A stretch of 64,000 bases of DNA from Bacillaceae bacterium IKA-2 (GTDB lineage: Bacteria; Bacillota; Bacilli; Bacillales; Anaerobacillaceae): contig CP134492.1 of NCBI GenBank assembly GCA_031761875.1, positions 682,001 through 746,000 of the forward strand, read 5' to 3'. Positions within the stretch are counted from its first letter, which is position 1. Every line of letters starts with the position of its first letter. This document shows, piece after piece, positions 26,110-35,297 of this stretch. The position numbers and the translations under genes were made by a program. The notes below the pieces were generated by a model that saw only the letters and a list, made by a program, of their open reading frames with translations, did not search any database and was not told the DNA's origin.

Positions 26110-26760
26110 TTACCACTTCAATTTATTTAATAATGCAACGAGCTCCTTGGTCTGTTCAGGATGGAAGCCCCATTCGTTGATTTCTTCTTTAAGACTACCT
26201 AAACTCCCATGTCCTGCCACAAATCCATTTAACCTTGCCGCTATCGTGGAGTTTACGAAGTCACTATGACTGAGGAAGATACTTTTAACTTCCTCTACTG
26301 CTTTCGTATATCTTTTCAAATAATATTTTTGATGATACTCTTCCGCAGCATAAAATTTTGAAAAAGGAGCCATTTCAGTTTGAATTTCTCCGTTTAACGT
26401 TTGTTCCCATTTCCTCTTCATTTTTAAAGCCCAAGCCTCTTGGTCTTCATTTCGATGGAGGAGCAGTGACATATACTGCCTTCCTTTATAAAAAGATTCT
26501 CTAAGCGGATTATGATTCTGCCAAAAAACATCTAACAGTTCTTCATAAGAGATAAGCTCTGGATGAAAATCAATTTCAATACTTTCTGTATGATCACCCA
26601 TACTTCGATAGGTAGGGTTAGATGTAGATCCTCCTGAATAACCTACACGAGTTCGTACAACACCTGGTATATGCCCGAAATGGGCATCAGGACCCCAAAA
26701 TCAGCCCATGCCGAATGTTGCTGTTTCAATATTAGGTGCTTGCAAATTATAATTATTCAT
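26110..26760 (-). CDS. msrA: Peptide methionine sulfoxide reductase MsrA, putative selenoprotein (in-frame TGA)
   Basis: Read through a TGA (26703-26701), the frame is 216 residues with AAAGGAGG seven bases before ATG 26760. It reads ATFGMG-U-FWGPDAHFG, so the TGA is at residue 20, exactly the catalytic Cys of GCFWG. The rest is a standard MsrA: GVVRTRVGYSGGST, GDHTESIEIDFHP, VFWQNHNP and YHQKYYLK. The protein has no other cysteine, so Sec would be its only redox residue and no resolving Cys exists. Known Sec-containing MsrA proteins of clostridia are similar. MsrA reduces methionine-S-sulfoxide in proteins. A conventional call would begin at 26601 and lack the active site. Confidence 0.88.
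26663..26691 (-). promoter_or_regulatory. Candidate SECIS hairpin in msrA
   Basis: On the minus strand, CCTG-ATGCCC pairs with GGGCAT-(4-base bulge)-CAGG around the loop ATTTC, which starts 19 bases after the TGA. Distance and stem fit a bacterial SECIS, but the loop lacks a G in its first two bases, so the match is weaker than that in cadA. Confidence 0.5.
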
Positions 26761-27062
26761 CTTTCTCCTCCTTTAGATTTGAGTCTTTCTGGAAACTTGA
26801 AAGAGCACGATTAATTTTTATTATTTACGGTGTGAAAAAGACAGCTGCATAATCAACATGACCCTTTAACGGAGCCATGATTTAAACATATATGCTCTTA
26901 TACTCACTCTTCCACTCTCTTAAATAACATTTTAACATTTTTGAAAAGAATAGACGTTAATCCACACTTTAAAATTTTACCTTTCTGCAATCCTAAATCC
27001 TCAATGCTACCTTAATAAGATATAATTATGGTAAAATTGTCTCCTATAACGGTTAGCTAACA
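26761..27062. other. Intergenic region upstream of msrA
   Basis: AT-rich, with no convincing ORF. A 17-codon minus-strand frame (26827-26880, MAPLKGHVDYAAVFFTP) has no ribosome-binding site. The msrA promoter should lie here; I could not pick clear boxes. Confidence 0.4.
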
Positions 27063-27205
27063 GAATGAATTTCATAATACCAAAAACTAGCCATATAAAT
27101 CTACTAAGTTGAAAACGATTCATTTCAACTCCCTAGTTGAAAGTGTGTTAATTAAACTAGATGTAGTATCTTAGTGGCGTGGAATCTGCATTATGAAATT
27201 CATTC
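27063..27205 (-). repeat. Dispersed inverted-terminus repeat, family 1, full copy
   Basis: 143 bases, the near-identical reverse complement of the copy at 16911-17053. Ends are GAATGAATTTCATAAT and ATTATGAAATTCATTC, a better inverted pair than in the other copies. Confidence 0.82.
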
Positions 27206-27387
27206 AACGACCTTTAAAAATAGAAATATTACCAAATTACTTTTCTAACATTTCCCTGAACCTGAATTTCTAATCTTCAGAAGATGCAGGTCACGCGTTC
27301 GTACGGATTGAATTGTCTTTGTTTTCAGAATAAAGTTGACTTATCATACGAACATTTAATTGAATCCCCAGGGAAAGGAGTCTCACT

Positions 27388-28485
27388 TTGGAAAAAAGTT
27401 ATGTATCAGAAATGGATTATGAAGTTTGGTCGAAAAAAATACTCTATTTTTATTGGATTATGGTTATCATTACCTTTGTTGGACACCTTGTTGGCTTAGG
27501 TGTAACGATCTATTATTTCCCTTCAGATGTATCGGCTTTTATTATTGACACTGTGATCGTATCGACGAGTGTACAATTAATCATCGTGTTAGTGTGTGAA
27601 TATTTTATAAGAGTTAGAAAATTATATAACTCCCACCTATTGATTATTGCCGGCACTCTTCTTGCACTTGTGGTAATCGTTATCAATCCCGGTGTTCCTG
27701 GTTTACAATCAACCCTGCTATTACCGATGGCGATCTCTTTAATTTATTTTGATAAAAGAAAATTACTTTTTAGTTTTATTGTCAATGTTACTTGTCTTGC
27801 AACCGTTTACTTGTTATTTCCATCAGTTAGAATGGCAGCCACAGAGTACGAATATTTTTCTTCTTTTTTCGTTTTATTCGCCGGTTACTTTATTTATTTA
27901 TCCATCCTTCAAAGGGGAAATGAAGTTCTCAAAGATCTTCATCAAGCGTCTGAAAAAGAAAAAGAGCTTATGGTGAAAAATACGATAATGGAAAGACTTT
28001 CGAAGGTGGATCCACTGACAGGCCTCAACAATCATAAGACGTTCCACCAATATATGGATCATCTTGTTGAACAGTGTCAGACATATCAAATGCCACTTCA
28101 ACTAGCTATCATAGACATTGATAATTTTAAAAACATTAATGATCGTTTTGGACATAGTGTAGGAGATACAATCTTAAAACGAGTTGCCAGTACTATTTTT
28201 GAGACTGCGTCAGAAAATGATATTGTAGCTCGTTATGGTGGGGAGGAATTTGCAATTTTGTTTACCGATAAACATTTCGATGAATCTTACAACCTTTGTG
28301 AAAATATTAGAAAGAATATTTCAAATCTGCACCACCAAGAAACAAAAGATAACGCAGTGACGGTAAGTGTTGGATTAAAAGACTTTCATTCAAACCTAAC
28401 GAAGTATGATTTTTTTGACCAAGCTGATGCGATGCTGTATAAAGCAAAAGAGTCCGGGAAAAACAAAGTTGTCTATCAAGATTGA
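27388..28485 (+). CDS. Membrane diguanylate cyclase (GGDEF)
   Basis: The 365-residue protein has six membrane segments (about 15-180), a short linker and a GGDEF domain from about residue 205. The active-site loop reads RYGGEEFAIL, the GGEEF form competent for synthesis of c-di-GMP from two GTP. DPLTGLNNHKTF and the metal-binding DIDNFKNINDRFGH are intact. The membrane part resembles MHYT/5TM-type sensory modules without known ligand. The start is TTG 27388 after AAAGGAG. Confidence 0.9.
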   Translation: MEKSYVSEMDYEVWSKKILYFYWIMVIITFVGHLVGLGVTIYYFPSDVSAFIIDTVIVSTSVQLIIVLVCEYFIRVRKLYNSHLLIIAGTLLALVVIVINPGVPGLQSTLLLPMAISLIYFDKRKLLFSFIVNVTCLATVYLLFPSVRMAATEYEYFSSFFVLFAGYFIYLSILQRGNEVLKDLHQASEKEKELMVKNTIMERLSKVDPLTGLNNHKTFHQYMDHLVEQCQTYQMPLQLAIIDIDNFKNINDRFGHSVGDTILKRVASTIFETASENDIVARYGGEEFAILFTDKHFDESYNLCENIRKNISNLHHQETKDNAVTVSVGLKDFHSNLTKYDFFDQADAMLYKAKESGKNKVVYQD

Positions 28486-28534
28486 AAAGTGAAGGTCTCA
28501 AATTTTATAGTAAACAAGCGTTGAAAAAAAATTA

Positions 28535-28583
28535 AAAAGGTTCCTGCTCCCGATTTATTGTGAGCCAGGAGCCTTAGCTTTTG
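28535..28583 (+). terminator. Terminator after the GGDEF gene
   Basis: AAGG-TCCTG-CTC pairs with GAG-CAGGA-CCTT over a 12-base loop. T runs lie on the minus-strand side as well. Confidence 0.65.
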
Positions 28584-28644
28584 TAAACTAATGAGAAATT
28601 CTAGGGGTACAACCCAGCGCCGCGTCCTTTCGCTGATTAATTCG

Positions 28645-28692
28645 AAGTATGTACAAAAAGGTAAAAATTGGCTTCTTGTACATACTTTTTTA
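28645..28692 (+). terminator. Hairpin with T run at the 3' end of the yheCD-like cluster
   Basis: AAGTATGTACAA pairs perfectly with TTGTACATACTT, followed by T residues. It overlaps the stop codon of the convergent minus-strand gene. Confidence 0.72.
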
Positions 28693-29856
28693 AGAAAAAC
28701 CAGCATCTTTACAAAAGCAGTCGATTAACGTATCGATTGCTTTTTCTTGTATATGTGGTTCATCAAATTTCATCGGCTTTGCATTTATTTCTAGTATCCA
28801 ATAGTGATTAGCCTCATCGACACCTAAATCAATCGAAAACTCACATAAATAACCATAGCCTTTTTCTAATTCGGTTGAGACATTCTTAGCTAGTTGCTCA
28901 ATTACTTCAAAGTTTAAATCATCGCTAATGACGTCTAGAGGAATGATCTTGCCGCCATGCTTAGTATGAGTTGTGATCGCATCTTTTTTAGCCAAGCGAA
29001 CGCCTATGCCGCTCACAGTCCAATTACTTTTAACGCGTTGGACGAGAATTCGTAAATCGTAGGGACAACCCTGATATTTTTTTAAGGTGATTTTCTCTTG
29101 GATGATCATTTTGCGAGCTTTGACATTTATTTGTAGCTCTTCAAAGGCATCTTCAAAAAAAGGAAACTGTTTTTGCCAGTTATTTGTCTGGATCTTATAA
29201 AAGTTAGCCTCTTTACTAAAAACGAAAGTTCCGGCGCCACGATTACTTAGCACCGGCTTAATAAAGGTAGCTTTAACCTTATCAAGTTGACGTTTAAACT
29301 GATCTCGATTACTTAAAAATTCTGTTTCAGGTAAATATTTTGCTAAGGTTTGATTAGCATTTAGAATGCAATAGGTTTCCCATTTCTCAAAAAAATGCGG
29401 ATTATATAATGGAATTGCATTTCGGACGGCAATTTTTCGTGCTAGCTTAATTCCTTTTCCTCGTTCACCATGATAAGAACCAATTCGATTATAAATGATG
29501 TCAGGTAAAGGAAAAATGTATTTTCTCCAGATACCTTGATCAAATAGATAACCCTCTACCTTTTTTTCTTGGATTGCTTCGGGGGTAAAGACAAATGAAA
29601 TCCCGCCGCGCTCTTGTAACCGACTTTGGATTTTTTTAAAGACAGTTCGATTACCATAAAAATTGCTACTTGTTTCTTTAGTCGTTAGGATCCCAATTAG
29701 AGGTCCAACTTTGTTAGCTACTTTCATTACTGGAAAACAACAAAAGTCCCCATTCACCGTACCTTCTTTAATCGGGACAAGGTTTTTCCCGAACAATAAA
29801 GTCTCATCGCAGTTACTGTTCCAGACTTGGTTTTTATGATCGTAAAAAATGTTCAT
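28690..29856 (-). CDS. YheC/YheD family ATP-grasp protein (paralogue 4)
   Basis: This 388-residue protein of the 'endospore coat-associated' YheC/YheD family has the N-terminal segment GPLIGILTTKE, PDIIYNRIGS, the nucleotide-binding FIKPVLSNRGAGTFVF and the metal-binding WILEINAKPMK near the C-terminus. ATP-grasp enzymes ligate a carboxylate to an amine or thiol through an acylphosphate; the family's exact substrate is unsettled. It is the last of four tandem paralogues and overlaps the preceding gene by 23 bases. It has a shorter N-terminal domain than its neighbours. Confidence 0.87.
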   Translation of the reverse strand: MNIFYDHKNQVWNSNCDETLLFGKNLVPIKEGTVNGDFCCFPVMKVANKVGPLIGILTTKETSSNFYGNRTVFKKIQSRLQERGGISFVFTPEAIQEKKVEGYLFDQGIWRKYIFPLPDIIYNRIGSYHGERGKGIKLARKIAVRNAIPLYNPHFFEKWETYCILNANQTLAKYLPETEFLSNRDQFKRQLDKVKATFIKPVLSNRGAGTFVFSKEANFYKIQTNNWQKQFPFFEDAFEELQINVKARKMIIQEKITLKKYQGCPYDLRILVQRVKSNWTVSGIGVRLAKKDAITTHTKHGGKIIPLDVISDDLNFEVIEQLAKNVSTELEKGYGYLCEFSIDLGVDEANHYWILEINAKPMKFDEPHIQEKAIDTLIDCFCKDAGFS

Positions 29857-31234
29857 TTGCGTTCACGAGTTCAGGCTGTTTTTCAACAGATTGTCTAAAT
29901 AAATGAACAGCATATTGCAATGGCAGACGTCTTGACTGCAAGTCATCTACCTTTAATTTCGGGTGGGAAAATATTGTTCTTCCCGGCTTTGAATTAGCTT
30001 CGAACATCCAGATAAGCTCATTTTGATCGACACCAATATCAAAACCAATCTCGCCAACGAATCCAACCATTTTTTCATCAATTTTTTCACTTAATAAAAG
30101 TGCTGTGGCGTGGATTTTTTTTATGATTGCTGGATTTGTGCCGATATCATTAAAAATTTCTTTTGGTGTTTTTACTTCGCCACCATTTTTGACATGAGTT
30201 GTAATACTCCCCGAACCGGCAATTTTTGCGGCAATAGCACTAACACTCCAAATTCCTTTTTCGTCCTTATTTGTATGAATTCGAAAATCAATTGGATTGT
30301 TGTTCCATTTTAAGAGACGAATGCCTTGTTGAGCAATCATACCGTCAAGTCCTAATGGGAATTGGCGCTGAATGAGCCTTTTTAAGGTTGAATATCTTCT
30401 TAGACGATTTTCTTGATTATTTTGAAACCGACAATATACAAATGGTTCATCCTTCTTTTGAATAAGTTGTTGAATACCTAAACCTAGGCTCCCGTTGGCA
30501 GGCTTTATATAGACTTGTTGATATTTCTCTAGCAGGCTTTCGATTTCATTGTACGAAGGTTGAAAGAAACTTTCTGGTAAATGCTCACTGACAACTTCAT
30601 CATCAATCAGCATTTGATGGATATCCCATTTGTTGAAAAAACCAGGGTTGAACCAAGGGATATCATACTCTGTTTGTAAGCGATTTTTAACTTGTTTAGT
30701 AAATTCTAATTTCTCGACTTTGCGATTAGGGAGGCGGTCATAAACGACGTTTGGAATTGGTACTTTTATTTGTTTCCATCCTTCTGAGGTATAGAAAAAG
30801 CCATTAATAGTACCGTTTTTCCAGTCAATTTGGTGGGCACCGAATACAAAGTAAAAGGCGCCAACCTTCTTTTCAACAGAAAGTAACTTCGCAAAAAATA
30901 GCGAACGTTCTCCAATTGGGCGCAGCTGAAATTGAGTGAATCCAGCAGTGAAAATACCAACGAGTGGTCCGATGTAGACAGTTTCATCTTTTTGTAATAA
31001 ATGAATGAGCCCTTCATGGGGGATCAACAGTTCTTCCCATAAATCAGCTGATAATGAGTATTCATTTTTTTGATTAGGGTGAGGAGCAACTTCGCAAGGA
31101 ACTGTTTTGGTACCGAAAGATATCGTATTAGGAAAAGAAATCCGCTCTACATATTGTTTGAATAAAGCGATTGGGACATACAGCGTTTGATTTCGGTTGT
31201 TCATTTTTTTTAATAATAATACTTCGTTATCCAT
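29834..31234 (-). CDS. YheC/YheD family ATP-grasp protein (paralogue 3)
   Basis: The 466-residue member has an N-terminal beta-rich domain (about 1-110), then GPLVGIFTAGF, PNVVYDRLPNRK, the ATP-binding YIKPANGSLGLGI and the C-terminal metal site WMFEANSKPGR. ATG 31234 follows AAAGGAAG. It starts six bases after the stop of the upstream paralogue, so they are co-transcribed. B. subtilis has two such genes (yheC, yheD); which of the four here is orthologous needs a tree. Confidence 0.88.
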   Translation of the reverse strand: MDNEVLLLKKMNNRNQTLYVPIALFKQYVERISFPNTISFGTKTVPCEVAPHPNQKNEYSLSADLWEELLIPHEGLIHLLQKDETVYIGPLVGIFTAGFTQFQLRPIGERSLFFAKLLSVEKKVGAFYFVFGAHQIDWKNGTINGFFYTSEGWKQIKVPIPNVVYDRLPNRKVEKLEFTKQVKNRLQTEYDIPWFNPGFFNKWDIHQMLIDDEVVSEHLPESFFQPSYNEIESLLEKYQQVYIKPANGSLGLGIQQLIQKKDEPFVYCRFQNNQENRLRRYSTLKRLIQRQFPLGLDGMIAQQGIRLLKWNNNPIDFRIHTNKDEKGIWSVSAIAAKIAGSGSITTHVKNGGEVKTPKEIFNDIGTNPAIIKKIHATALLLSEKIDEKMVGFVGEIGFDIGVDQNELIWMFEANSKPGRTIFSHPKLKVDDLQSRRLPLQYAVHLFRQSVEKQPELVNANEHFLRS

Positions 31235-31240
31235 GAGGTT

Positions 31241-32317
31241 TTAACTTCCTTTCTTTATTAAAGATCTCTGCAAAAATTCACAGTACTCGATGGGAGCTTT
31301 TGCTAGTATTTCTTTTTGTGATGGAGAATGGGAAGTTACTACTTTTCGTCCTGGTTTGGAGTTTGCTTCCAATAGCCATAAGCTTCCTTGGTGATCAAAC
31401 CCGAAATCTAAACCTAATTCGAATAGTCTCTGACTGTCCGTTTCCAGTAGTTGCGGGATTCGGATACATAAGTCAGTAATATTTTTTTGGAGTTCGATTT
31501 GAGCGGCCGAAGCTAATGATTGGAACCAATCATCAAAAGAAGAGACGCTGCCACCGCTGCCTAAATTAGAAGTAAAATCACCTTTTCTACCACGACGAAT
31601 TCCCCGACCAATTTCTCGCCAAGCACCATTAGAATCTTTTTGCAAAAAAATTCGCAGGTCAAAAGGACGGTGTTGATGATCAGTTAATGATAAAAAAGGT
31701 TGGATTAAATATTGATGTTGGCTTGTGATTTTATATAAAAGATGTTTCAGCTGATTTTTGGTAAGTTGTTTGTAATACGGTTGACCTGTTTTTTTTGCAA
31801 GTAGTGAAAATCCCTCAGCTGTTTTTGTTAGTACGAAAATCCCTTTACCTTGGGAACCACTTAAAGGTTTTAAGAGGATCGCAGTTTGTTTACCAAGTAT
31901 TGAAAAAACTTGACTTGATGTTGTAAGTAACACTGTCTCAGGTAAAAAAGTTTGCATCCATGAGTCTCTATTTAAGATTTGATACACAATCCACTTATTG
32001 GGGAGTCCATGCCCTAAAAATAATATGTCAGGCTGTGATTTTAACCATGATACAATCGGAAAGTGTTTTTCATAAATTATCTGATTAGTATAGAAGCAGC
32101 GATCATAAATAAATTCTGGGAGCGAAAACACATCAGTTATCCAATTATCTGAGTCATGACAAAATCTTTTGCCTTTGGCCATTTTATGAGTGAGTTCAAT
32201 ATCATTAGGTGAAAATAGATAAAGGTTAAAATTTTTTCCGCTTGCTGATCTTGCTATCTGAGCAAAATATTCTTGTTCTTGCTGAAGGTTTGTTACTAGA
32301 ATTCCAAGGTTACTCAA
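31241..32317 (-). CDS. yheC: YheC-like ATP-grasp protein (paralogue 2)
   Basis: 358 residues, close to the 363 of B. subtilis YheC. It opens LGILVTNLQQEQEYF and has PEFIYDRCFY, the nucleotide loop LLKPLSGSQGKGIFVL and the metal motif WLLEANSKPGRK. I set the start at TTG 32317, eight bases after AAAGGAG. An upstream in-frame ATG (32377) would add residues encoded by an intergenic repeat. It lacks the extra N-terminal domain of its longer neighbours. Confidence 0.87.
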   Translation of the reverse strand: MSNLGILVTNLQQEQEYFAQIARSASGKNFNLYLFSPNDIELTHKMAKGKRFCHDSDNWITDVFSLPEFIYDRCFYTNQIIYEKHFPIVSWLKSQPDILFLGHGLPNKWIVYQILNRDSWMQTFLPETVLLTTSSQVFSILGKQTAILLKPLSGSQGKGIFVLTKTAEGFSLLAKKTGQPYYKQLTKNQLKHLLYKITSQHQYLIQPFLSLTDHQHRPFDLRIFLQKDSNGAWREIGRGIRRGRKGDFTSNLGSGGSVSSFDDWFQSLASAAQIELQKNITDLCIRIPQLLETDSQRLFELGLDFGFDHQGSLWLLEANSKPGRKVVTSHSPSQKEILAKAPIEYCEFLQRSLIKKGS

Positions 32318-32333
32318 GGCTATCGCTCCTTTA

Positions 32334-32404
32334 AAGTAGAAAGTTGGAAAGTTGGAAAGTTGGAAAGCCAAAACCAAAAGCTAAACCAACTGTCCTTTTC
32401 TTAC
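32334..32404 (-). repeat. Repeat family 3 between two ATP-grasp genes
   Basis: GAAAGTTGGAAAGTTGGAAAG is followed by CCAAAACCAAAAGCTAAACC and AACTGTCC. The purine-rich half contains three tandem GTTGGAAA units. Confidence 0.65.
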
Positions 32405-33766
32405 CTAAAGAGAAAACCCGGCTAAATAAGCTAAATAATTAATAATTGCCCGAGAAGAAGGGCGGATTTGCTTGGTAGCCAGATCAGAATCGCGTTTAGA
32501 TGGTTTTGAGTTTACTTCAATAATCCATAGCTTTCCTTGATTATCTAAGGCAATATCAACTCCTAACTCACCAAACAGACCATCCAAGTTTTCACTAATT
32601 ATTTTTGCGACTTCTAAGGCTAGTTCAGCCATTAGCTTTAAATACTGTTTCGCTAGTTTCTCGTCATAGATTTCAGTCAAAACTTCAAGAGGACGCTTTT
32701 GTTCACCACCTTGAGCCAGGTTAGAGACCATTTTTTTCTTAGCAGAAATTCGTGCCACTGACGAAACAACTTGCCACTGATTTTTAGTGTTTTTTACACA
32801 AAGTATCCGAAAATCAACTGGACATTCATTTATTTGGATAAGGTCAAGTCCTTGTTGAACGATAAAAGGTTGTGATTTCAGACGTTCTTTCAGTCGATTG
32901 TAAAGTAAGTAGCTTGATCGAAATATAGTCGAAGTTTCACTTGAAAAAGACGGATAGTAAACAGTGTATTCATTTTCTTCCTTTTCGATTCGTAAAATTT
33001 GCCGCCCTTGGCTACCGTGGATAGGTTTTATAAATATTGATTTGTAAACGGTAATTATTTCTGCAAAAGTATCGTATCCAGCAAACAAACTAGTGTTTGG
33101 TAAATAGGGATGCATTTCAGGAAAACTAGCTAAAATAACGTGTATATCCCACTTGTTAAAAAAACTGCGGTTAAAATAATTAATATTTTTTTCCTGTAAA
33201 TACAGTGAAAAATCAGTGTAAAAATTTGACATCTCAAAATCACGAGAACTTATTCGATTATAAACGGAGTTAGGCTCAGGCAATTTAAGCTTTTGCCATT
33301 CATCCTGATAAATCGTATAACCATAAAAAAGTTGTTCCCATTTTGTTAAAGGTAAAATATAAAATAAAATGTGGTTGTGTTTTGCGTATCGAGCTAATTC
33401 TTCAAAAAATGTCGTCATACTACCAAACTTCACTTTTTCATGATACATTTGGTTAGTGATGCAAGTGATCACTGGCCCTAAGCTAAGTTTATTCTCATCT
33501 TGTTTATATAGACAATGGATGGGCAATATTTCAAAAGGAATTGCTAATTTTTCAGCTAATAAAGCTGAAATTTCAATTGTTGGCACTTTATGTGCAACAG
33601 TTTCAAAAATGGTAACCGTTTCTATTGATTGACCAAATTGTAAAAAAGTAGCTACCCCAGCTTTTAATTTCCACTGTTTACATAAACCTCGTGATATTTT
33701 TATTTCTTGAGGATTTTCAAAAACAGTATTTTTCTCAACATGAATAATAATTTTTCTTAAAAACAT
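32405..33766 (-). CDS. yheD: YheD-like ATP-grasp protein (paralogue 1)
   Basis: 453 residues, the same length as B. subtilis YheD. It has an N-terminal beta-rich domain (about 1-110), GPVITCITNQM, PNSVYNRISSRD, the ATP-binding FIKPIHGSQGRQIL and the C-terminal metal-binding WIIEVNSKPSK. It is first in the minus-strand operon and divergent from yheB, as in B. subtilis. The product of this family is reported in spores. ATG 33766 has only a weak site (GAGTGG). Confidence 0.87.
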   Translation of the reverse strand: MFLRKIIIHVEKNTVFENPQEIKISRGLCKQWKLKAGVATFLQFGQSIETVTIFETVAHKVPTIEISALLAEKLAIPFEILPIHCLYKQDENKLSLGPVITCITNQMYHEKVKFGSMTTFFEELARYAKHNHILFYILPLTKWEQLFYGYTIYQDEWQKLKLPEPNSVYNRISSRDFEMSNFYTDFSLYLQEKNINYFNRSFFNKWDIHVILASFPEMHPYLPNTSLFAGYDTFAEIITVYKSIFIKPIHGSQGRQILRIEKEENEYTVYYPSFSSETSTIFRSSYLLYNRLKERLKSQPFIVQQGLDLIQINECPVDFRILCVKNTKNQWQVVSSVARISAKKKMVSNLAQGGEQKRPLEVLTEIYDEKLAKQYLKLMAELALEVAKIISENLDGLFGELGVDIALDNQGKLWIIEVNSKPSKRDSDLATKQIRPSSRAIINYLAYLAGFSL

Positions 33767-34037
33767 ATTAAACCACTCATTTTTTTAAAGATAGAAAACT
33801 GTAAAATTTCGTTGACTTTTAGCTCGAAGTTATCAAGGTACTTGAGCTTTTCTTATATAGCTCTAACTACTTTCTTGTTTCGTATCGTATTCTATGTAGT
33901 CATCTACCCAAGTGTGAAAAAAATCGTTTAAAAAGTCAGGGGAATTTAGTTTTCGAATTGATTCGTCGAAGCTGGTTATTACCCTTTTTGAACAGATGTT
34001 TTTAGTAAACAAACAGGATTGAGGAGTGAATAGTGTA

Positions 34038-35174
34038 ATGACAGCATTGTTTGTTGTACTTATAATGGTTTTAGTGGGAGCTTTAATTGGAGGGGTTACA
34101 AATTCGCTTGCGATTAAAATGTTATTTCGACCGTATCAGGCGATGTACATTGGAACTTGGCGTGTCCCATTTACCCCAGGTTTAATACCGAAACGAAGAA
34201 CTGAGTTAGCCGATCAGTTAGGTAAGCTTGTTGTAAATCACCTACTTACTGCGGATGGTTTGAAAAAAAAGCTTGAAAGCACTATTTTTATGACTGAGAT
34301 AACAGAATGGCTGAACCGAGAAGTTAAAGACATCTTAAGAAGTGATCAACATCTAGGCTCAGTTATCGAAAAATGGCTAGGAGTGACCAATGGTAAAAAG
34401 CAAATCGAACAACGGTTAGAGAATTGGTTAGCTAGAAGAAGTTCGGAACTAATGGATGAACTTCGGCCGCTACATATTAGGGATATGATCTCCGAACGAT
34501 TGAATAAGAAGTTAGACGAATATATTCCTGAAATAACTGCGGTTTTCATAGAGAAAGCCAAAGATTATTTTAATAGTGAAGAGGGAATTGGACGCTTAAG
34601 CAATATGGTCGACCGCTTTTTGGCGGAAAGAGGTACATTAGGTAATATGGTTTCAATGTTTTTAGGTAATGAACGCTTAGTAGATAAGATCCAACCAGAA
34701 ATTATCAAAATGCTCAACGATGAAGGCACACATGAGCTTCTCGAAGTCTTTATAAAAAAAGAGTGGGGAAAACTTAAACAATTAAAAGTTGAAGAAATCG
34801 AAGAACATATCGATTTAACTGTAATAATTACTTTTATTGAAGAAAAAATTAGGGATAATATCCCCCTAGATTATTTGGAAAAGCCGCTTTGTGAATGGGC
34901 AGGAGCATATGAATCAAAGATGATCGTTGATATTATTCCCAGATTTGTACAAATAATTGGACAAGCTATTTCAAATGAACTTCTCAATTTATTAAAAAAG
35001 TTAGAAATCGAAGAAATTGTAAAAACTCAAGTCGAACAATTTTCAGTGAGTCGTCTTGAAGAGATTGTCCTTTCTATTTCAAAACGGGAATTAAAGTTGA
35101 TTACTTATTTAGGAGCTTTACTAGGCGGTTTAATCGGTCTTTTTCAAGGAATTTTAATAAATTTAATAAGCTAA
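34038..35174 (+). CDS. yheB: YheB, UPF0754 (DUF445) membrane protein
   Basis: This 378-residue protein (B. subtilis YheB has 377) has an N-terminal membrane segment with GGVTNSLAIKMLFRPYQ, the DUF445 signature, then PGLIPKRRTELADQLGK, a long helical middle and a C-terminal membrane segment (LGALLGGLIGLFQGILINL). Its function is unknown; it is membrane-associated in spore formers. I chose ATG 34038; GAGGAG is 11 bases upstream, and an earlier GTG at 34026 overlaps that site. Confidence 0.93.
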   Translation: MTALFVVLIMVLVGALIGGVTNSLAIKMLFRPYQAMYIGTWRVPFTPGLIPKRRTELADQLGKLVVNHLLTADGLKKKLESTIFMTEITEWLNREVKDILRSDQHLGSVIEKWLGVTNGKKQIEQRLENWLARRSSELMDELRPLHIRDMISERLNKKLDEYIPEITAVFIEKAKDYFNSEEGIGRLSNMVDRFLAERGTLGNMVSMFLGNERLVDKIQPEIIKMLNDEGTHELLEVFIKKEWGKLKQLKVEEIEEHIDLTVIITFIEEKIRDNIPLDYLEKPLCEWAGAYESKMIVDIIPRFVQIIGQAISNELLNLLKKLEIEEIVKTQVEQFSVSRLEEIVLSISKRELKLITYLGALLGGLIGLFQGILINLIS

Positions 35175-35297
35175 TTCATTCGTATGAGATGAATTACGTT
35201 TATAAAAATGTTATAGTCGTGAATGAGTAATAATAAACAAGCCGATTACTGTTAAAAATAGCTAGTGATAGGCAAAAATTTAGGAGGTTTTTATTAG

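Noticed and set aside
26110-26601. MsrA fragment starting at the ATG at 26601, as a pseudogene
   Set aside because: No ribosome-binding site precedes it and it would lack the active site. The upstream frame is clean except for one TGA at the catalytic Cys, which points to selenocysteine and not decay.
26827-26880. 17-codon minus-strand frame upstream of msrA
   Set aside because: No ribosome-binding site and no structure indicating an attenuator.
28690-33766. YheC/YheD cluster as a RiPP or antibiotic ATP-grasp biosynthetic cluster
   Set aside because: Gene order next to yheB/yheA and protein lengths match the conserved sporulation genes; no precursor peptide or transporter is nearby.
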